Origin: CAVXNB01 sp963763085 | GTDB lineage: Bacteria; Actinomycetota; Acidimicrobiia; Acidimicrobiales; Bog-793 | Assembly: GCA_963763085.1 (NCBI GenBank) | Contig: CAVXNB010000004.1 | Span: 124,001-188,000, forward strand | DNA: 64,000 nucleotides | Direction of reading: 5' to 3' | Part shown: piece after piece, positions 19,081 through 28,623 of the stretch | Numbering within the stretch: position 1 is the first letter of the stretch | Layout: each line of letters starts with the position of its first letter | Program-made: the position numbers and the translations under genes | Notes under the pieces: model-generated | Told to the model about the DNA's origin: nothing | What the model saw: the letters and a program-made list of their open reading frames with translations, nothing else | Databases searched by the model: none

Positions 19081-21174
19081 TCAGAATTTGGCGAGAGCCC
19101 AGAGGAACGCCGGTCCGACGGATCCGAGACCCGTCATGCTGTCGAATCCCTTGGTGGTCGTCAGCGTGACGGGGCGGGTGGCACAGTTGCCCGTACCGTC
19201 GCAGTAGGTCTCCGGTCCCTGGTAGTCGAAGGTCCGAAGGCTCACGACGTAACCACTCGAGCTGTCGACCGTATTCGCGTAGTCGACGCGGATGACTGCG
19301 GCGGCGTTCGGGTTGGCCGGAGCGAGTATGTCGCTGAATGCCGTCGGATACTCCGTGTACGCCTTGTACAGCGTCGGGTTGAGGAACCCGAGCGCAACCC
19401 CCGCGGCCTGGTCGGCGTCAGCGATGACGCCGGCGAGCAAGGGCGAGGCGAGACTGGTGCCGCCCTCCTTGAACTGGTCGTAGTAGACCCCGTTCGGGAA
19501 GGTCTGGGTCAGCCCGATGAGCATGCCCGACTGGGCGTCGGCGTCCATGGAGATGTCCGGCTCGACGCGGAGCGGGACGGGCCCGAACAGGGCCTCGTTC
19601 CGCAGTGCGAGCGGGCTGGGCACGACGCGGGCCTGGTAGTAGGGCTGGAGGTAGTTGTAGCTCGTACCGCCCCCGCCCCCGGCCTGGAAGGCGAGCGCAC
19701 CCGTCGCCGTCGTCGAGCTGCACGAGGTCGTCTTTGAGGCGCAGAGTACCTGCTTGCCGGTGGACCAGCCGTACTCGGCCACCCGAGAGTTGCTCGAGTT
19801 GACCTCGAGAGTCGTGCCGCCGACGGCGGTGATGAACGGACTGCTGGCGGGGTAATCCGGCGCCGCGAGCCCGGTGTCGGCGAAGTTGTCGCCGGAGTCG
19901 CCGCTCGAGAAGAGCACGCTCACGCCGGTGGCACCGGCGAAGGTGAACGTGTTGTCGAATGCCGCCTTCGTGGCGGCGTCCGTGAACAGGTCACCGAGCG
20001 TGTCCCCCCACGAGTCGCTCACCACCGAGGCACCACTCGTGACGGCCGTCTGCAGGGCAGCGAGAAGGCTCGTGTCCTGGCAGTCCTGCGCGCCCACGAA
20101 GACGATGTCCGCCCCAGGGGCCATGGAGTGGGAGGCCTCGACGTCGAGAGCCTGCTCGTCGTACCATCCGCTCCCGCCGCACTCCGCCTGATCGTCCACC
20201 GAGGCCGGAGCCAGGTTGAAGAACTGACTCGACTTGAGCGGGTAGGCCGGGTCGTTCATGCGGAAGTACCGCTGGGCGTCGGACAACAGCGTCGGTGAAT
20301 CGTAAGCGTCGACGATCGCGATCGCGACACCATTGCCATCGTTGCCCCTGGAGATAGCGCCGGAGAGTCCGTACGCCCCGCGAAGCTGGCGCGGCAGGTA
20401 TCCGCAGATGTCGTACGGCAGCGGAGCGGTGTAGGGCGCGTACAGCGAGGCGGCGTCCTTGGTGTCGATCTTCTGCCCGAAGTATGACGAGCACGGCTGC
20501 GGGTTACGGAAGCCCGCGGGTGGGGCCGGCTCCTGCTTCGGCTTTGCGATCCGGCTCACCTGGTTGTGGGATTTGCGCGCCAGGTCGGTCGTAGCGACGT
20601 ACTCGTTCACGCCCACTACTCCTGACACGACGCCGGCGAGCGAGGCGGGAATGGACAGGGCTCCCTGCGCCAGACGCACGGTACGGCCGTTGACCTCGTA
20701 GTAGCCGAGGCTCACCCCGAATGCGTGCTCAACGCGTGACGCCGTGCCTGAGGCGGATACGAAGAGCCGGTCCTTCGGCACCGCGCCGACGACGAAACCT
20801 TCCTTGCGCAACCAGGTCCTGGCCTTGGCAACCTCGGCCTTGCTCACGCCGAAGCGGGCTTCCCATTTCGCGTCGGACAGGTAGTGGTGGTACAGCGCGG
20901 AGCCGGGCTCGGAGACTTCCCGGAGGAACGCTCTTGCCCCGGCAGGGCTACGAAGCGACAGCAGGAGGTCGAACCCGACCCGGCTCGTCGCTGCAACCTT
21001 GCCCTTCGGATGGGCGCGCTCCACGGCGGGCGCGACCGACCCCCGCAGTTCGACACGATGCGGGGCCGATCTAGCGGTGTTGGCGGAGGCGGCGGAAGGT
21101 CCCGCCGCTGCGGCCGCGACAGATACGACGAGCCCTACCGATCCGAGTAGGGCCCACGTTCGAACAGCTTTCAT
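19081..21174 (-). CDS. Secreted sedolisin (S53) family serine-carboxyl peptidase
   Basis: A 697-residue preproprotein. The signal peptide is at about residues 1-31 (MKAVRTWALLGSVGLVVSVA...ASA), followed by a pro-kumamolisin activation domain (about 40-200) that includes the HHYLSDAKWEARFG block. The catalytic domain has the S53 Glu/Asp pair in WYDEQALD (Glu340, Asp344) and the nucleophile in GGTSLASP (Ser574), with VSDSWGD as the likely oxyanion-Asp region. A C-terminal calcium-site-like region ends in TTKGFDSMTGLGS. Known sedolisins act at low pH and are self-activated by removing the propeptide. It is monocistronic, with GGAGG before the ATG. It probably digests external protein; an acidic habitat is suggested but not shown. 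Confidence 0.94.
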   Translation of the reverse strand: MKAVRTWALLGSVGLVVSVAAAAAGPSAASANTARSAPHRVELRGSVAPAVERAHPKGKVAATSRVGFDLLLSLRSPAGARAFLREVSEPGSALYHHYLSDAKWEARFGVSKAEVAKARTWLRKEGFVVGAVPKDRLFVSASGTASRVEHAFGVSLGYYEVNGRTVRLAQGALSIPASLAGVVSGVVGVNEYVATTDLARKSHNQVSRIAKPKQEPAPPAGFRNPQPCSSYFGQKIDTKDAASLYAPYTAPLPYDICGYLPRQLRGAYGLSGAISRGNDGNGVAIAIVDAYDSPTLLSDAQRYFRMNDPAYPLKSSQFFNLAPASVDDQAECGGSGWYDEQALDVEASHSMAPGADIVFVGAQDCQDTSLLAALQTAVTSGASVVSDSWGDTLGDLFTDAATKAAFDNTFTFAGATGVSVLFSSGDSGDNFADTGLAAPDYPASSPFITAVGGTTLEVNSSNSRVAEYGWSTGKQVLCASKTTSCSSTTATGALAFQAGGGGGTSYNYLQPYYQARVVPSPLALRNEALFGPVPLRVEPDISMDADAQSGMLIGLTQTFPNGVYYDQFKEGGTSLASPLLAGVIADADQAAGVALGFLNPTLYKAYTEYPTAFSDILAPANPNAAAVIRVDYANTVDSSSGYVVSLRTFDYQGPETYCDGTGNCATRPVTLTTTKGFDSMTGLGSVGPAFLWALAKF

Positions 21175-21311
21175 TTTGTCCTCCCTCGCGCGACGTTGCG
21201 TGTCCTGGCAACCTACCCACGATCGGCACTCTCACGCAACGGCAATTTCGGCCTCCACCGGAGCGGCATCGCACCGGTGACGGCCTGACATTCGGTGCCG
21301 GTGCGCCGCGG

Positions 21312-22865
21312 TCACCCGAGCCGCTCGGTGAGGTGCTCGCCCACCCGGATGGCGTTGGCGATCGCTGTGAGCGCCGGGTTCACGGCTCCGATACTCGGAA
21401 AGAAACTGGTGTCGACGACATAAAGATTGTCAACCTCGTGAGCTTTGCAATCGCGGTCGAGCACGGACTCGCCTGGGTCTGAGCCGAAGCGGCAGGTTCC
21501 TGCCTGATGGGCGACGCCCGCCACCGGAATGTTCATCTTCATGTAGAAGCTCTTGTCGAGCACGTGGTGCGCGGCCATTCCGGTGTGGTTCAGGATCTTT
21601 TTCAGCTCCCCGTACAGATCGTCGGCTTCCCGTATGTTGTTCGGGGTATAGGCGAGGTGGATGAGACCGTCGCCGTCGACCGTGACGCGATTGTCCGGCT
21701 TCGGTAGATCCTCGGTGGACAGCCAGAAGTCGACCGCGTGCTCGGCGACGTCGGCGAGCGACCAGTGGGGAGCGAGCATCGTGAGCTTGGGCTCCTCACC
21801 CTTCATGGCCGCCGCGTTGGACTTCCCGACCATCTGGATGTTCCCCAGCGGGAACTCCCGGCCGTCACCGGCCAGATAGAAGTCGTTGATCGCGAGGGTC
21901 TTTTGGAAGGAGGTGTCGTTGGTCTCCTTTCCGAGCGCGACCACCGCCTTGGAGTTGTGGTACATGTAATTTCGCCCCACCTGGCCGGAGCCGTTCGCGA
22001 GTCCCCCCGGATGGGCATCGTTGGCCGAGCGCAGGAGGAGCTTGGCGCTGTTGGCCGCCCCGGCGGCCACTGCCACGATGTCTGCCTCGTAGCGTTCCTC
22101 CGCGCCGTCGCGCTCGACCACGACATTCGTGACGGTCGCGCCGCTCGCATCCGTCTCGAGCTTCACCGCCTCGGCGTTCACGAGCAGCGTGACGTTCTCC
22201 ATGCCGAGCAGGGGCCGAACTGCGATGACTTCGGCGTCTGCCTTCGCGTGGACCATGCAGGGATAGCCATCGCAGGAGGCGCAGCGGATGCAGAGGCTGC
22301 GCTCCGACTGGGCCTCGTCGAGCAGGATCCCGCAGGGGGCCCAGAAGGGGTGGTAGCCCTTCGCCGCGAGAGCGTCGGAGATCTCTTGGATGCGAGGCTC
22401 GTGAGTCACCGGCGGCCACGGGTACTGCCGCGACCAGGACCCTTCCGTGGGGTCCTCTCCGTGCTTGCCGTGGACCTGGTAGAGCCATTCCGCCTTGGTG
22501 TACCAGGGCTCGAACTCGTCATAGGACACCGGCCAAGCGGGGGAGATCCCATCGACGTGACGCATCTCCCCGAAGTCCTCGGGCCGGAGACGATAGAGCG
22601 CTGCCCCATAGAGCTTGGTGGCGCCACCGACGTAGTAGTGGACCTGCGGTTGGAACGACTGGCCGTCGGAGTCGAACCAGGTGTCCTTCGAGATGTACCT
22701 CCCTTCTATGAACACGTCGTCAGGCGACCAGTTCTCCATCTCCCGGGGAAGAAAGTTGCCCCGCTCCAGGATCAAGATCCGCTTGCCCGCGCTCGCCAGC
22801 GTGTGGGCGAGCGTCCCGCCCCCGGCGCCGGTGCCGATGATGATGACGTCGTAGTGCTCTGGCAC
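21312..22865 (-). CDS. GMC family FAD-dependent oxidoreductase
   Basis: A 517-residue glucose-methanol-choline oxidoreductase. The N-terminal FAD site is DVIIIGTGAGGGTLAHTLASAGKRILILERG, with GGATKLYGAALYR near residue 80 and a C-terminal GMC_C block (GVAHQAGTCRFGSDP, VDTSFFPSIGAVNPALTAIANAI). The CIRCASCDGYPC cysteine cluster, seen in bacterial relatives, might bind a metal. The substrate is unknown; relatives oxidise sugars, polyols or alcohols. The GTG start at 22865 has AAGGAG 5 nt before it. It is the third gene of an SDR / NDH-2 / GMC series (29 bp after ndh), which suggests substrate oxidation linked to quinone reduction. Confidence 0.93.
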   Translation of the reverse strand: MPEHYDVIIIGTGAGGGTLAHTLASAGKRILILERGNFLPREMENWSPDDVFIEGRYISKDTWFDSDGQSFQPQVHYYVGGATKLYGAALYRLRPEDFGEMRHVDGISPAWPVSYDEFEPWYTKAEWLYQVHGKHGEDPTEGSWSRQYPWPPVTHEPRIQEISDALAAKGYHPFWAPCGILLDEAQSERSLCIRCASCDGYPCMVHAKADAEVIAVRPLLGMENVTLLVNAEAVKLETDASGATVTNVVVERDGAEERYEADIVAVAAGAANSAKLLLRSANDAHPGGLANGSGQVGRNYMYHNSKAVVALGKETNDTSFQKTLAINDFYLAGDGREFPLGNIQMVGKSNAAAMKGEEPKLTMLAPHWSLADVAEHAVDFWLSTEDLPKPDNRVTVDGDGLIHLAYTPNNIREADDLYGELKKILNHTGMAAHHVLDKSFYMKMNIPVAGVAHQAGTCRFGSDPGESVLDRDCKAHEVDNLYVVDTSFFPSIGAVNPALTAIANAIRVGEHLTERLG

Positions 22866-22894
22866 GATGTCTCCTTAGGGTCGGCGCTGGGGAT

Positions 22895-24193
22895 TCACGG
22901 CTCTTCGTCGTCACCCCAGTCGATCTGGCTACCCTCGGACTGGTTCAACAGAGCAGAGGTGCGGGTCTTGGAGAAGTAGTCCCAGCCCCAGGAGATGAAG
23001 GCGTCGATCTTCTGGCGGGTGCCGCTCAAGAGCGCGGCATGAACCCCGAGCCAGGCGGCGAAGGCGAACGTGCCGTGCAGCTCGTGGCGGTGCTCGCCCA
23101 CCTCGGCCACGGCGGCGCCGCGTCCGATCATGGCCATGATGCCCTTGTCCTTGTAGTGGAAGGCTGTGGTGTGCTTACCCTCGAGGTCGGCCAGGATGTT
23201 CTTGGCCGCCCACTGGCCGGACTGCTGGGCAACCGACCCGAGCTGGGGAAGTGTGTTCCCGTCGTGGCCGGCGATGTTGGCCGTGTCACCGAGGGCATAG
23301 ACGTGGGGATGGCCGGCGACGGTGAGGTCCGGCTCCACCTGAATCCGACCGCCCCTCCCGCGGGGAAGTCCTGAGGTCGCGGCGACGTCGGGGGCCTTGA
23401 TCCCACCGGCCCAGACCACGGTGCGGCTCAGGATCTCGCTGCCGTCGGAGAGGACGACGCGGTCGGCCTTGACCTCCGTTGCGCCGATACCGAGCCGGAT
23501 TTGTACCCCGTCCTTTTCGAGCACCTTCGCCGCGTACTCATGCGCCCGGTCCGAGAACGGGCCGAGCACGCTGTGGCCGACGTCTACGAGGACGATCTTC
23601 ATCGCGCCGGGTGGAAGGCCGTGATACGCGAGCGGCAGCTCGTGTGCAAGGTCGGCTAAGGCGCCGGCAGTCTCCACGCCGGTTGCTCCAGCGCCGATGA
23701 TGACGACGTTGAGGGCGCCCTTTGCGAGCAGTTCGGGGTTACGGTCGGCATCCTCGAGAACCGCGAGCAGTCTCGTGCGCAGGCGGTTGGCGTCGTCCAT
23801 CGTGTAGAGAGGTATCGAGTGCTCCGCTGCCCCCGGCGTGTTGAAGAAGTTCGGTTGCGAGCCCATCGCCAGCACGAGGTAGTCGCCCGTGAACGTGAGG
23901 CCGGCACTCGTGGTCAGCGTCAGCGTGTCCGGGTCGATCGAGGTCACCTCGGTCTGCTTGACATCGCAGGACGGATGCTTGAGTAGGACGCCACGCAGGG
24001 GCCGGGCGATGTCGCCCGGAGCCAGCTGAGCAGAAGCGAGCTGGTAGAGGAGCGGCTGGAACTGGTGGTAGTTGTTCTTGTCGATGAGCGTTACCCGCAC
24101 ATCCCGCTTGCCCAGCTCCTTCGCGCAGGCGATCCCGGCGAATCCGCCTCCCACGATCACGACCGACGCGTCGGCGAGCTTCTTCTCCGTCAT
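22895..24193 (-). CDS. ndh: Type II NADH:quinone oxidoreductase (NDH-2)
   Basis: A 432-residue, two-dinucleotide-fold flavoprotein. The FAD site is ASVVIVGGGFAGIACAKELGKR (about residues 9-30), the NADH site NVVIIGAGATGVETAGALADL, followed by VWAGGIKAP and HVYALGDTANI. The C-terminal part (WLGVHAALLSGTRQKIDAFISWGWDYF) is the amphipathic membrane-anchoring region typical of NDH-2. It oxidises NADH and passes electrons to the quinone pool without pumping protons. The same frame stays open far upstream; I place the start at the ATG 24193 (MTEKKLADASVV) because sequence before it is antisense to the SDR gene. It lies 17 bp downstream of that SDR. Confidence 0.93.
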   Translation of the reverse strand: MTEKKLADASVVIVGGGFAGIACAKELGKRDVRVTLIDKNNYHQFQPLLYQLASAQLAPGDIARPLRGVLLKHPSCDVKQTEVTSIDPDTLTLTTSAGLTFTGDYLVLAMGSQPNFFNTPGAAEHSIPLYTMDDANRLRTRLLAVLEDADRNPELLAKGALNVVIIGAGATGVETAGALADLAHELPLAYHGLPPGAMKIVLVDVGHSVLGPFSDRAHEYAAKVLEKDGVQIRLGIGATEVKADRVVLSDGSEILSRTVVWAGGIKAPDVAATSGLPRGRGGRIQVEPDLTVAGHPHVYALGDTANIAGHDGNTLPQLGSVAQQSGQWAAKNILADLEGKHTTAFHYKDKGIMAMIGRGAAVAEVGEHRHELHGTFAFAAWLGVHAALLSGTRQKIDAFISWGWDYFSKTRTSALLNQSEGSQIDWGDDEEP

Positions 24194-24210
24194 CGGATCA
24201 GGGATCGGAG

Positions 24211-24978
24211 CTACAAGCCGGGGCTGGACTGCATTATGCCGCCGTCGACGAAGACCGTCGTTGCCGCCATGTAGCTGGCGCCGTCGCCGGCGAGGAATGC
24301 GACGACGTTGGCGATCTCCTCCGGCTGGGCCATGCGGCCGATCGGGATCGCGGCGTTGAGCTTTTTCATCGCCGCCGGGTCGTTCATCGTGGCTGCATTG
24401 ATCGGCGTCGCCACCGCTCCAGGTCCGACGCCGACGACCAGGACGCCGTGCGGAGCGAGCTCGACGCCGGCGGTGCGGGTCAGCATCCGCATGCCCCCTT
24501 TCGAGAGGCAGTAGGCGGTGTTGTCGGGCATCGGCCAATCCTCGTGGACCGAGGTCATGTTGATGATCCGTCCGCCCCCGCCCTGGGCGATCATCTGCTT
24601 CGCCGCCAGCTGGGTGCCGAAGAACGCGCTCTTGAGGTTGATATCGAGAACCTTGTCGTACTGGGCCTCGGTCGTGTCGAGCACCGACGTACGGGTCTCG
24701 ACCCCGGCGTTGTTGACCATGATGTCGAGCCGGCCGAACGTCTTGACCGCGGTATCGACCAGGGTCTTCAGGTCTTCGACCTTGCTGACGTCGGCCTTGA
24801 CGGCGGTCACCTTGTCGCCGAGTGCGCGGACCTGCTTCTCGACGTCCTCGGTCGCGGCCTCGTCGAAGATCCAGTCGACGACGATGTTCGCCCCTTCGCC
24901 GGCGAGCGCCAGCACGACGGCCTTGCCGATACCGGTATTGCCCCCGGTGACGATCGCCACCTTGCCCTTGAGTGTCAC
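24211..24978 (-). CDS. Short-chain dehydrogenase/reductase (glucose 1-dehydrogenase-like)
   Basis: A 255-residue classical SDR with cofactor motif TGGNTGIGKA, NNAG, the catalytic Ser in INMTSVHED and YCLSK. Closest family resemblance is to glucose 1-dehydrogenase/3-oxoacyl reductase-like SDRs, so the substrate is open. The start is the GTG at 24978, with GGGAG 6 nt before it. It is the first gene of the SDR-ndh-GMC operon and diverges from cydD across a 121-bp gap that should contain both promoters. Confidence 0.92.
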   Translation of the reverse strand: MTLKGKVAIVTGGNTGIGKAVVLALAGEGANIVVDWIFDEAATEDVEKQVRALGDKVTAVKADVSKVEDLKTLVDTAVKTFGRLDIMVNNAGVETRTSVLDTTEAQYDKVLDINLKSAFFGTQLAAKQMIAQGGGGRIINMTSVHEDWPMPDNTAYCLSKGGMRMLTRTAGVELAPHGVLVVGVGPGAVATPINAATMNDPAAMKKLNAAIPIGRMAQPEEIANVVAFLAGDGASYMAATTVFVDGGIMQSSPGL

Positions 24979-25099
24979 GCAATCTCCCGTCGTCGAAACT
25001 CCATGAGAAATCCCGAGCGAAGCCGAGGACGTCTTGTGTCCGCTCGGCGACTGCTGGAACCATAAACCGCATGGCCGCCCCACGCCACACCCGATTCGG

Positions 25100-26755
25100 A
25101 TGATTCCCTACGACCCGCGGTTGCTCCACCTCGCGCGAGCCGCACGCATCTATCTCGTCGTCGCGGTCGCCGTCGGGGGCCTCACGGCTCTTCTCGTCGT
25201 CGCCCAGGCATGGCTTCTTGCCACCACGGTCGCCGGCGCCTTCATCCACGGGAAGAACCTCGGCCAGCTGCGGGGTCCCGTGGTACTGCTCCTCCTGGTC
25301 ATCCTCGCGCGGGCTGGTCTCGGGTGGGCGTCCGAGCTTGCCGCGAATCGAGCCTCGGCCTCGACGAAGTCGGACTTGCGCAACGCCCTCGTCGAGCGGA
25401 TCGCCCTCCTCGGGCCGGCCGGGCTCGACAGGGACCGGACCGGCGGGCTGGCGACACTCGCCACGAAAGGAGTCGACGCGCTGGACAGCTACTTCGCCCG
25501 GTACCTGCCGCAGTTGTTCCTTGCGGTGATCGTGCCGCTCACCGTGGTCGTCGTCGTCGCCGGAAACGACTGGATCTCGGCGATCATCATCGCTCTTACG
25601 GTGCCGCTCGTCCCGGTCTTCATGATCCTCGTGGGCGCGTCCACGAGGCAAAGGACCGAGCTCCAATTCAGAACCCTCCAACGCCTTGCCGGACACTTCC
25701 TCGACGTCGTCGCCGGACTGCCGACCTTGAAGGTGTTCGGCAGGTCCAAGGCCCAGGTCGCGGCCATCCGTGAGAGCACGGATCGTTACCGGGAGACGAC
25801 GATGGCAACGCTCAGGGTGGCGTTCGTCTCCTCGCTGATCCTCGAGCTGCTCGCCACCCTTTCCGTTGCGCTGGTGGCGGTGGCGATCGGTCTGCGGCTG
25901 CTGGGGGGCCACCTCGAATTCCAGACCGCGCTGTTCGTCCTCGTTCTCGCACCCGAGGCGTACCTGCCGCTGCGGCTGCTCGGTACGAACTTCCACGCCA
26001 GCGCGGAGGGGATCAAGGCCTCCGAACAGGTCTTCGAGGTGCTCGAGCGGCCGCTCCCGGCCCGGGGCAGCCGCTTGGACCTTCCCGGCAAGCCGTTGAG
26101 CGCACTCTCGGTCGAGGCGCTGGCGGTGACCTATCCGGGTCGCCGCGCTCCGGCTCTGCAGGAGGTCTCCTTCACCGTGGAGCCGGGCGAGGTGTTGGCG
26201 CTGGCCGGCCCGAGCGGCTGTGGCAAGTCGACTCTTCTCGGCGTGCTCCTCGGACTGGTGCGCCCGACGGCCGGCTCAGTTCGCATCGGTGGTGTGAGCC
26301 TCGACGAATTCGAGCCCGATGCCTGGCGGTCGCTGTTGGCCTGGGTGCCGCAGCGGCCCCACCTGTTCGCGGCGTCGATTGCAGCCAATGTCCGGATCGG
26401 GCGGCCGGACGCCACCGACGAACAGGTGCGTCAGGCGCTCCGCGACGCGGGTGTGGAGGACGTGGTCGACCGGCTCCCCGAGGGACTGGCGACCCGTCTC
26501 GGCGAAGGCGGGGCGGGCCTCTCGGCGGGTGAGCGCCAACGTCTCGCGCTCGCACGGGCGTTCGTGCGCGATGCCCCACTCGTCCTGCTCGACGAGCCGA
26601 CGGCGAACCTCGACGCTCAGACCGAGGAGGCCGTGCTCCAGTCCGTTCGCCTCTTGATGAAGGGTCGCACGGTCGTCATGGTGGCGCATCGCCCGGCTCT
26701 CATCGCCGGCGCCGATCGAGTGGTGCGGCTGACGCCCGCGCGAGTGGCGCCGTGA
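25100..26755 (+). CDS. cydD: Thiol reductant ABC exporter subunit CydD
   Basis: A 551-residue half-transporter with six membrane helices (about residues 15-310) and an ATPase domain with Walker A AGPSGCGKST, signature LSAGERQRLALARAF and Walker B LVLLDEPTANLD. CydDC exports reductant (glutathione or cysteine in E. coli) to the outside and is needed for assembly of cytochrome bd. I start at the ATG at 25100 (MIPYDPRLLHLARAAR). It overlaps cydC by 4 bp. The presence of cydAB on the facing strand 5 kb away supports the assignment. Confidence 0.94.
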   Translation: MIPYDPRLLHLARAARIYLVVAVAVGGLTALLVVAQAWLLATTVAGAFIHGKNLGQLRGPVVLLLLVILARAGLGWASELAANRASASTKSDLRNALVERIALLGPAGLDRDRTGGLATLATKGVDALDSYFARYLPQLFLAVIVPLTVVVVVAGNDWISAIIIALTVPLVPVFMILVGASTRQRTELQFRTLQRLAGHFLDVVAGLPTLKVFGRSKAQVAAIRESTDRYRETTMATLRVAFVSSLILELLATLSVALVAVAIGLRLLGGHLEFQTALFVLVLAPEAYLPLRLLGTNFHASAEGIKASEQVFEVLERPLPARGSRLDLPGKPLSALSVEALAVTYPGRRAPALQEVSFTVEPGEVLALAGPSGCGKSTLLGVLLGLVRPTAGSVRIGGVSLDEFEPDAWRSLLAWVPQRPHLFAASIAANVRIGRPDATDEQVRQALRDAGVEDVVDRLPEGLATRLGEGGAGLSAGERQRLALARAFVRDAPLVLLDEPTANLDAQTEEAVLQSVRLLMKGRTVVMVAHRPALIAGADRVVRLTPARVAP

Positions 26756-28599
26756 GCTCCCCGCCGGCGGTCGTCAGCGACGAGAGGGAGGTGCCTGCCC
26801 CGATCGGGCGAACGCTGCGCATCGCCCGCCCCGCCGCTGGTCGGCTGATCTTGGCCACCCTCCTCGGCGCTGGAGCGATCGGCGCCGCAATCGGCCTGAT
26901 GGGCACTTCGGCCTGGCTCATCTCGAGGTCGGCTCAGCACCCCGCCGAATCCGTCATCGCGGTGGCCGTCGTGGCTGTCCAGTTCTTCGGGCTGTCCAGG
27001 GGTTTCTTTCGATACGGGGAAAGGCTGGTGGGCCACGATGCGGCGTTTCGCGCGCTCGCCGAGTTGCGGGTGCAGGTCTACCAGCGGCTCGAACGCTTGG
27101 CACCCGCCGGGCTGCCGGCGTTCCACAGTGGAGACCTGCTCGCCAGGTTCGTCGGCGACGTCGACTCCCTGCAGGACCTGATGCTCCGGGTGGTACCGCC
27201 ATTCGGAATCGCCGGCCTCGTAGGGGTGGCGACGGTGGCTCTCATGTGGTGGATACTGCCTGGGGCGGGGCTGATTCTCATGCTGGCGCTGCTGGCAGCC
27301 GCAACGATCGTGCCGTGGTTGACCGGGTTGCTTGCCCGCCGGAGCGAGTCAAGGCAAGCCGGCCTGCGCGGAGAACTGGCTGCATCGGTGATCGATCTCG
27401 TCGAAGGTGCCCCCGAGCTCGTCGTCTACGGTGTCGCCGGCGCCCAGGCACAGAAGATCCGCGCCATCGACGGCGAGCTCACGGCCGCCGCCGCCGCGTC
27501 TGCCCGGACGAGTGGCATAGGGCTCGGACTCGCGACGCTGTTCGCCGGGCTGGCGACCTGGGGTGCTGTCGTCGTGGGAATCCCTGCTGTTCGCGCCGGC
27601 CGGCTCAACGGGGTCCTGCTGGCGGTGATCGCACTGGTTCCGATGGCCGCCTTCGAGCTGGTGGTTGGCCTCCCGGTGGCCACCCAGGCGCTGCAACGGA
27701 CCCGGCGCTCGGCGGCTCGGGTGTTCGACGTGATCGATGCGCCGGTACCGGTGACCGACCCGGAGGCGCCGTTGTCAGTCCCACCTCCGCCTTATGAGCT
27801 CGGCGCCCACGGTGTCTGGGCTCGGTACCCCCGCGCCTCAGTTCCGGCGCTGCGCGGAATCGACCTGGAGCTGAGCAGCGGCCGGCGGGTGGCCGTGGTG
27901 GGGCCGAGTGGAGCCGGCAAGTCGACGGTTGCGGCGGTGCTGCTTCGTTTCCTTGCTTACGAGGCAGGTGCGGTCCGAATCGACGACACGGATCAGGACC
28001 GGCTTGCAGGTGACGCCGTCCGCACCGTCGTCGGACTCGTCGGCCAGGACGCGCATCTGTTCGACACCTCTCTCGCCGAGAACCTGCGCATCGGTCGGCG
28101 CAGCGCCACCGACGCCGACCTCCGAACCGCGCTCGCCGGGGTCGGGCTGGCAGGTTGGCTCGACGAGCTGGCGTCCGGTCTCGCCACCGAGGTCGGCCGT
28201 CAGGGCTCCCGGTTGTCGGGAGGCCAACGCCAACGGGTGGTGGTCGCTCGTGCCTTGCTGGCAGAGTTTCCCATCCTCGTGCTCGACGAGCCGGCCGAGC
28301 ATCTCGATCCCCGCGGCGCTGACGCGATGACGACGGACCTGCTCAGACTGACCGACGGGCGCTCGACCTTGTTCATCACCCACCGGCTGGCCGGCCTCGA
28401 GTCCGTCGACGAAGTGCTCGTGGTCGACGACGGCACCGTCGTCGAGCGGGGCAGCCACGACGGCTTGCTCCAAGCAGGGGGGCGTTACTCCCAGCTGTGG
28501 TGGGACGAGATGAAGACCGAGCGCCGTGTCCTTTCGAACGAGGAGCGGTCCGGATCCGGCGGCCCTGCCTTGCTGCCCGGCGACGGCGCGACCGCATGA
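26752..28599 (+). CDS. cydC: Thiol reductant ABC exporter subunit CydC
   Basis: A 615-residue partner half-transporter. The membrane domain opens with the CydC-like GAGAIGAAIGLMGTSAWLISRSAQHP and VQFFGLSRGFFRYGERLVGHDAAFR. The ATPase domain has Walker A VGPSGAGKST, signature LSGGQRQRVVVARAL and Walker B LVLDEPAEHLD. Its GTG overlaps the cydD stop (GTGA), so the two are translationally coupled and should form a heterodimer. It ends 24 bp before the convergent GH15 gene of the cydAB operon. Confidence 0.94.
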   Translation: MSSPPAVVSDEREVPAPIGRTLRIARPAAGRLILATLLGAGAIGAAIGLMGTSAWLISRSAQHPAESVIAVAVVAVQFFGLSRGFFRYGERLVGHDAAFRALAELRVQVYQRLERLAPAGLPAFHSGDLLARFVGDVDSLQDLMLRVVPPFGIAGLVGVATVALMWWILPGAGLILMLALLAAATIVPWLTGLLARRSESRQAGLRGELAASVIDLVEGAPELVVYGVAGAQAQKIRAIDGELTAAAAASARTSGIGLGLATLFAGLATWGAVVVGIPAVRAGRLNGVLLAVIALVPMAAFELVVGLPVATQALQRTRRSAARVFDVIDAPVPVTDPEAPLSVPPPPYELGAHGVWARYPRASVPALRGIDLELSSGRRVAVVGPSGAGKSTVAAVLLRFLAYEAGAVRIDDTDQDRLAGDAVRTVVGLVGQDAHLFDTSLAENLRIGRRSATDADLRTALAGVGLAGWLDELASGLATEVGRQGSRLSGGQRQRVVVARALLAEFPILVLDEPAEHLDPRGADAMTTDLLRLTDGRSTLFITHRLAGLESVDEVLVVDDGTVVERGSHDGLLQAGGRYSQLWWDEMKTERRVLSNEERSGSGGPALLPGDGATA

Positions 28600-28623
28600 A
28601 CGGCCTCGGCATGCGGGGCCGGC

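Noticed and set aside
21738..22979. 413-codon plus-strand open frame opposite the GMC oxidoreductase
   Set aside because: Antisense shadow of a well-supported gene; peptide rich in Arg/Glu/Leu with no motif.
24194..25996. Very long minus-strand open frame joined to ndh, apparently encoding a 1,033-residue protein
   Set aside because: Only the last 432 residues are NDH-2. The rest is Arg/Gly/Asp-rich, lies out of frame with the SDR gene and antisense to cydD, and has no family resemblance; it is open only because high GC makes stops rare.
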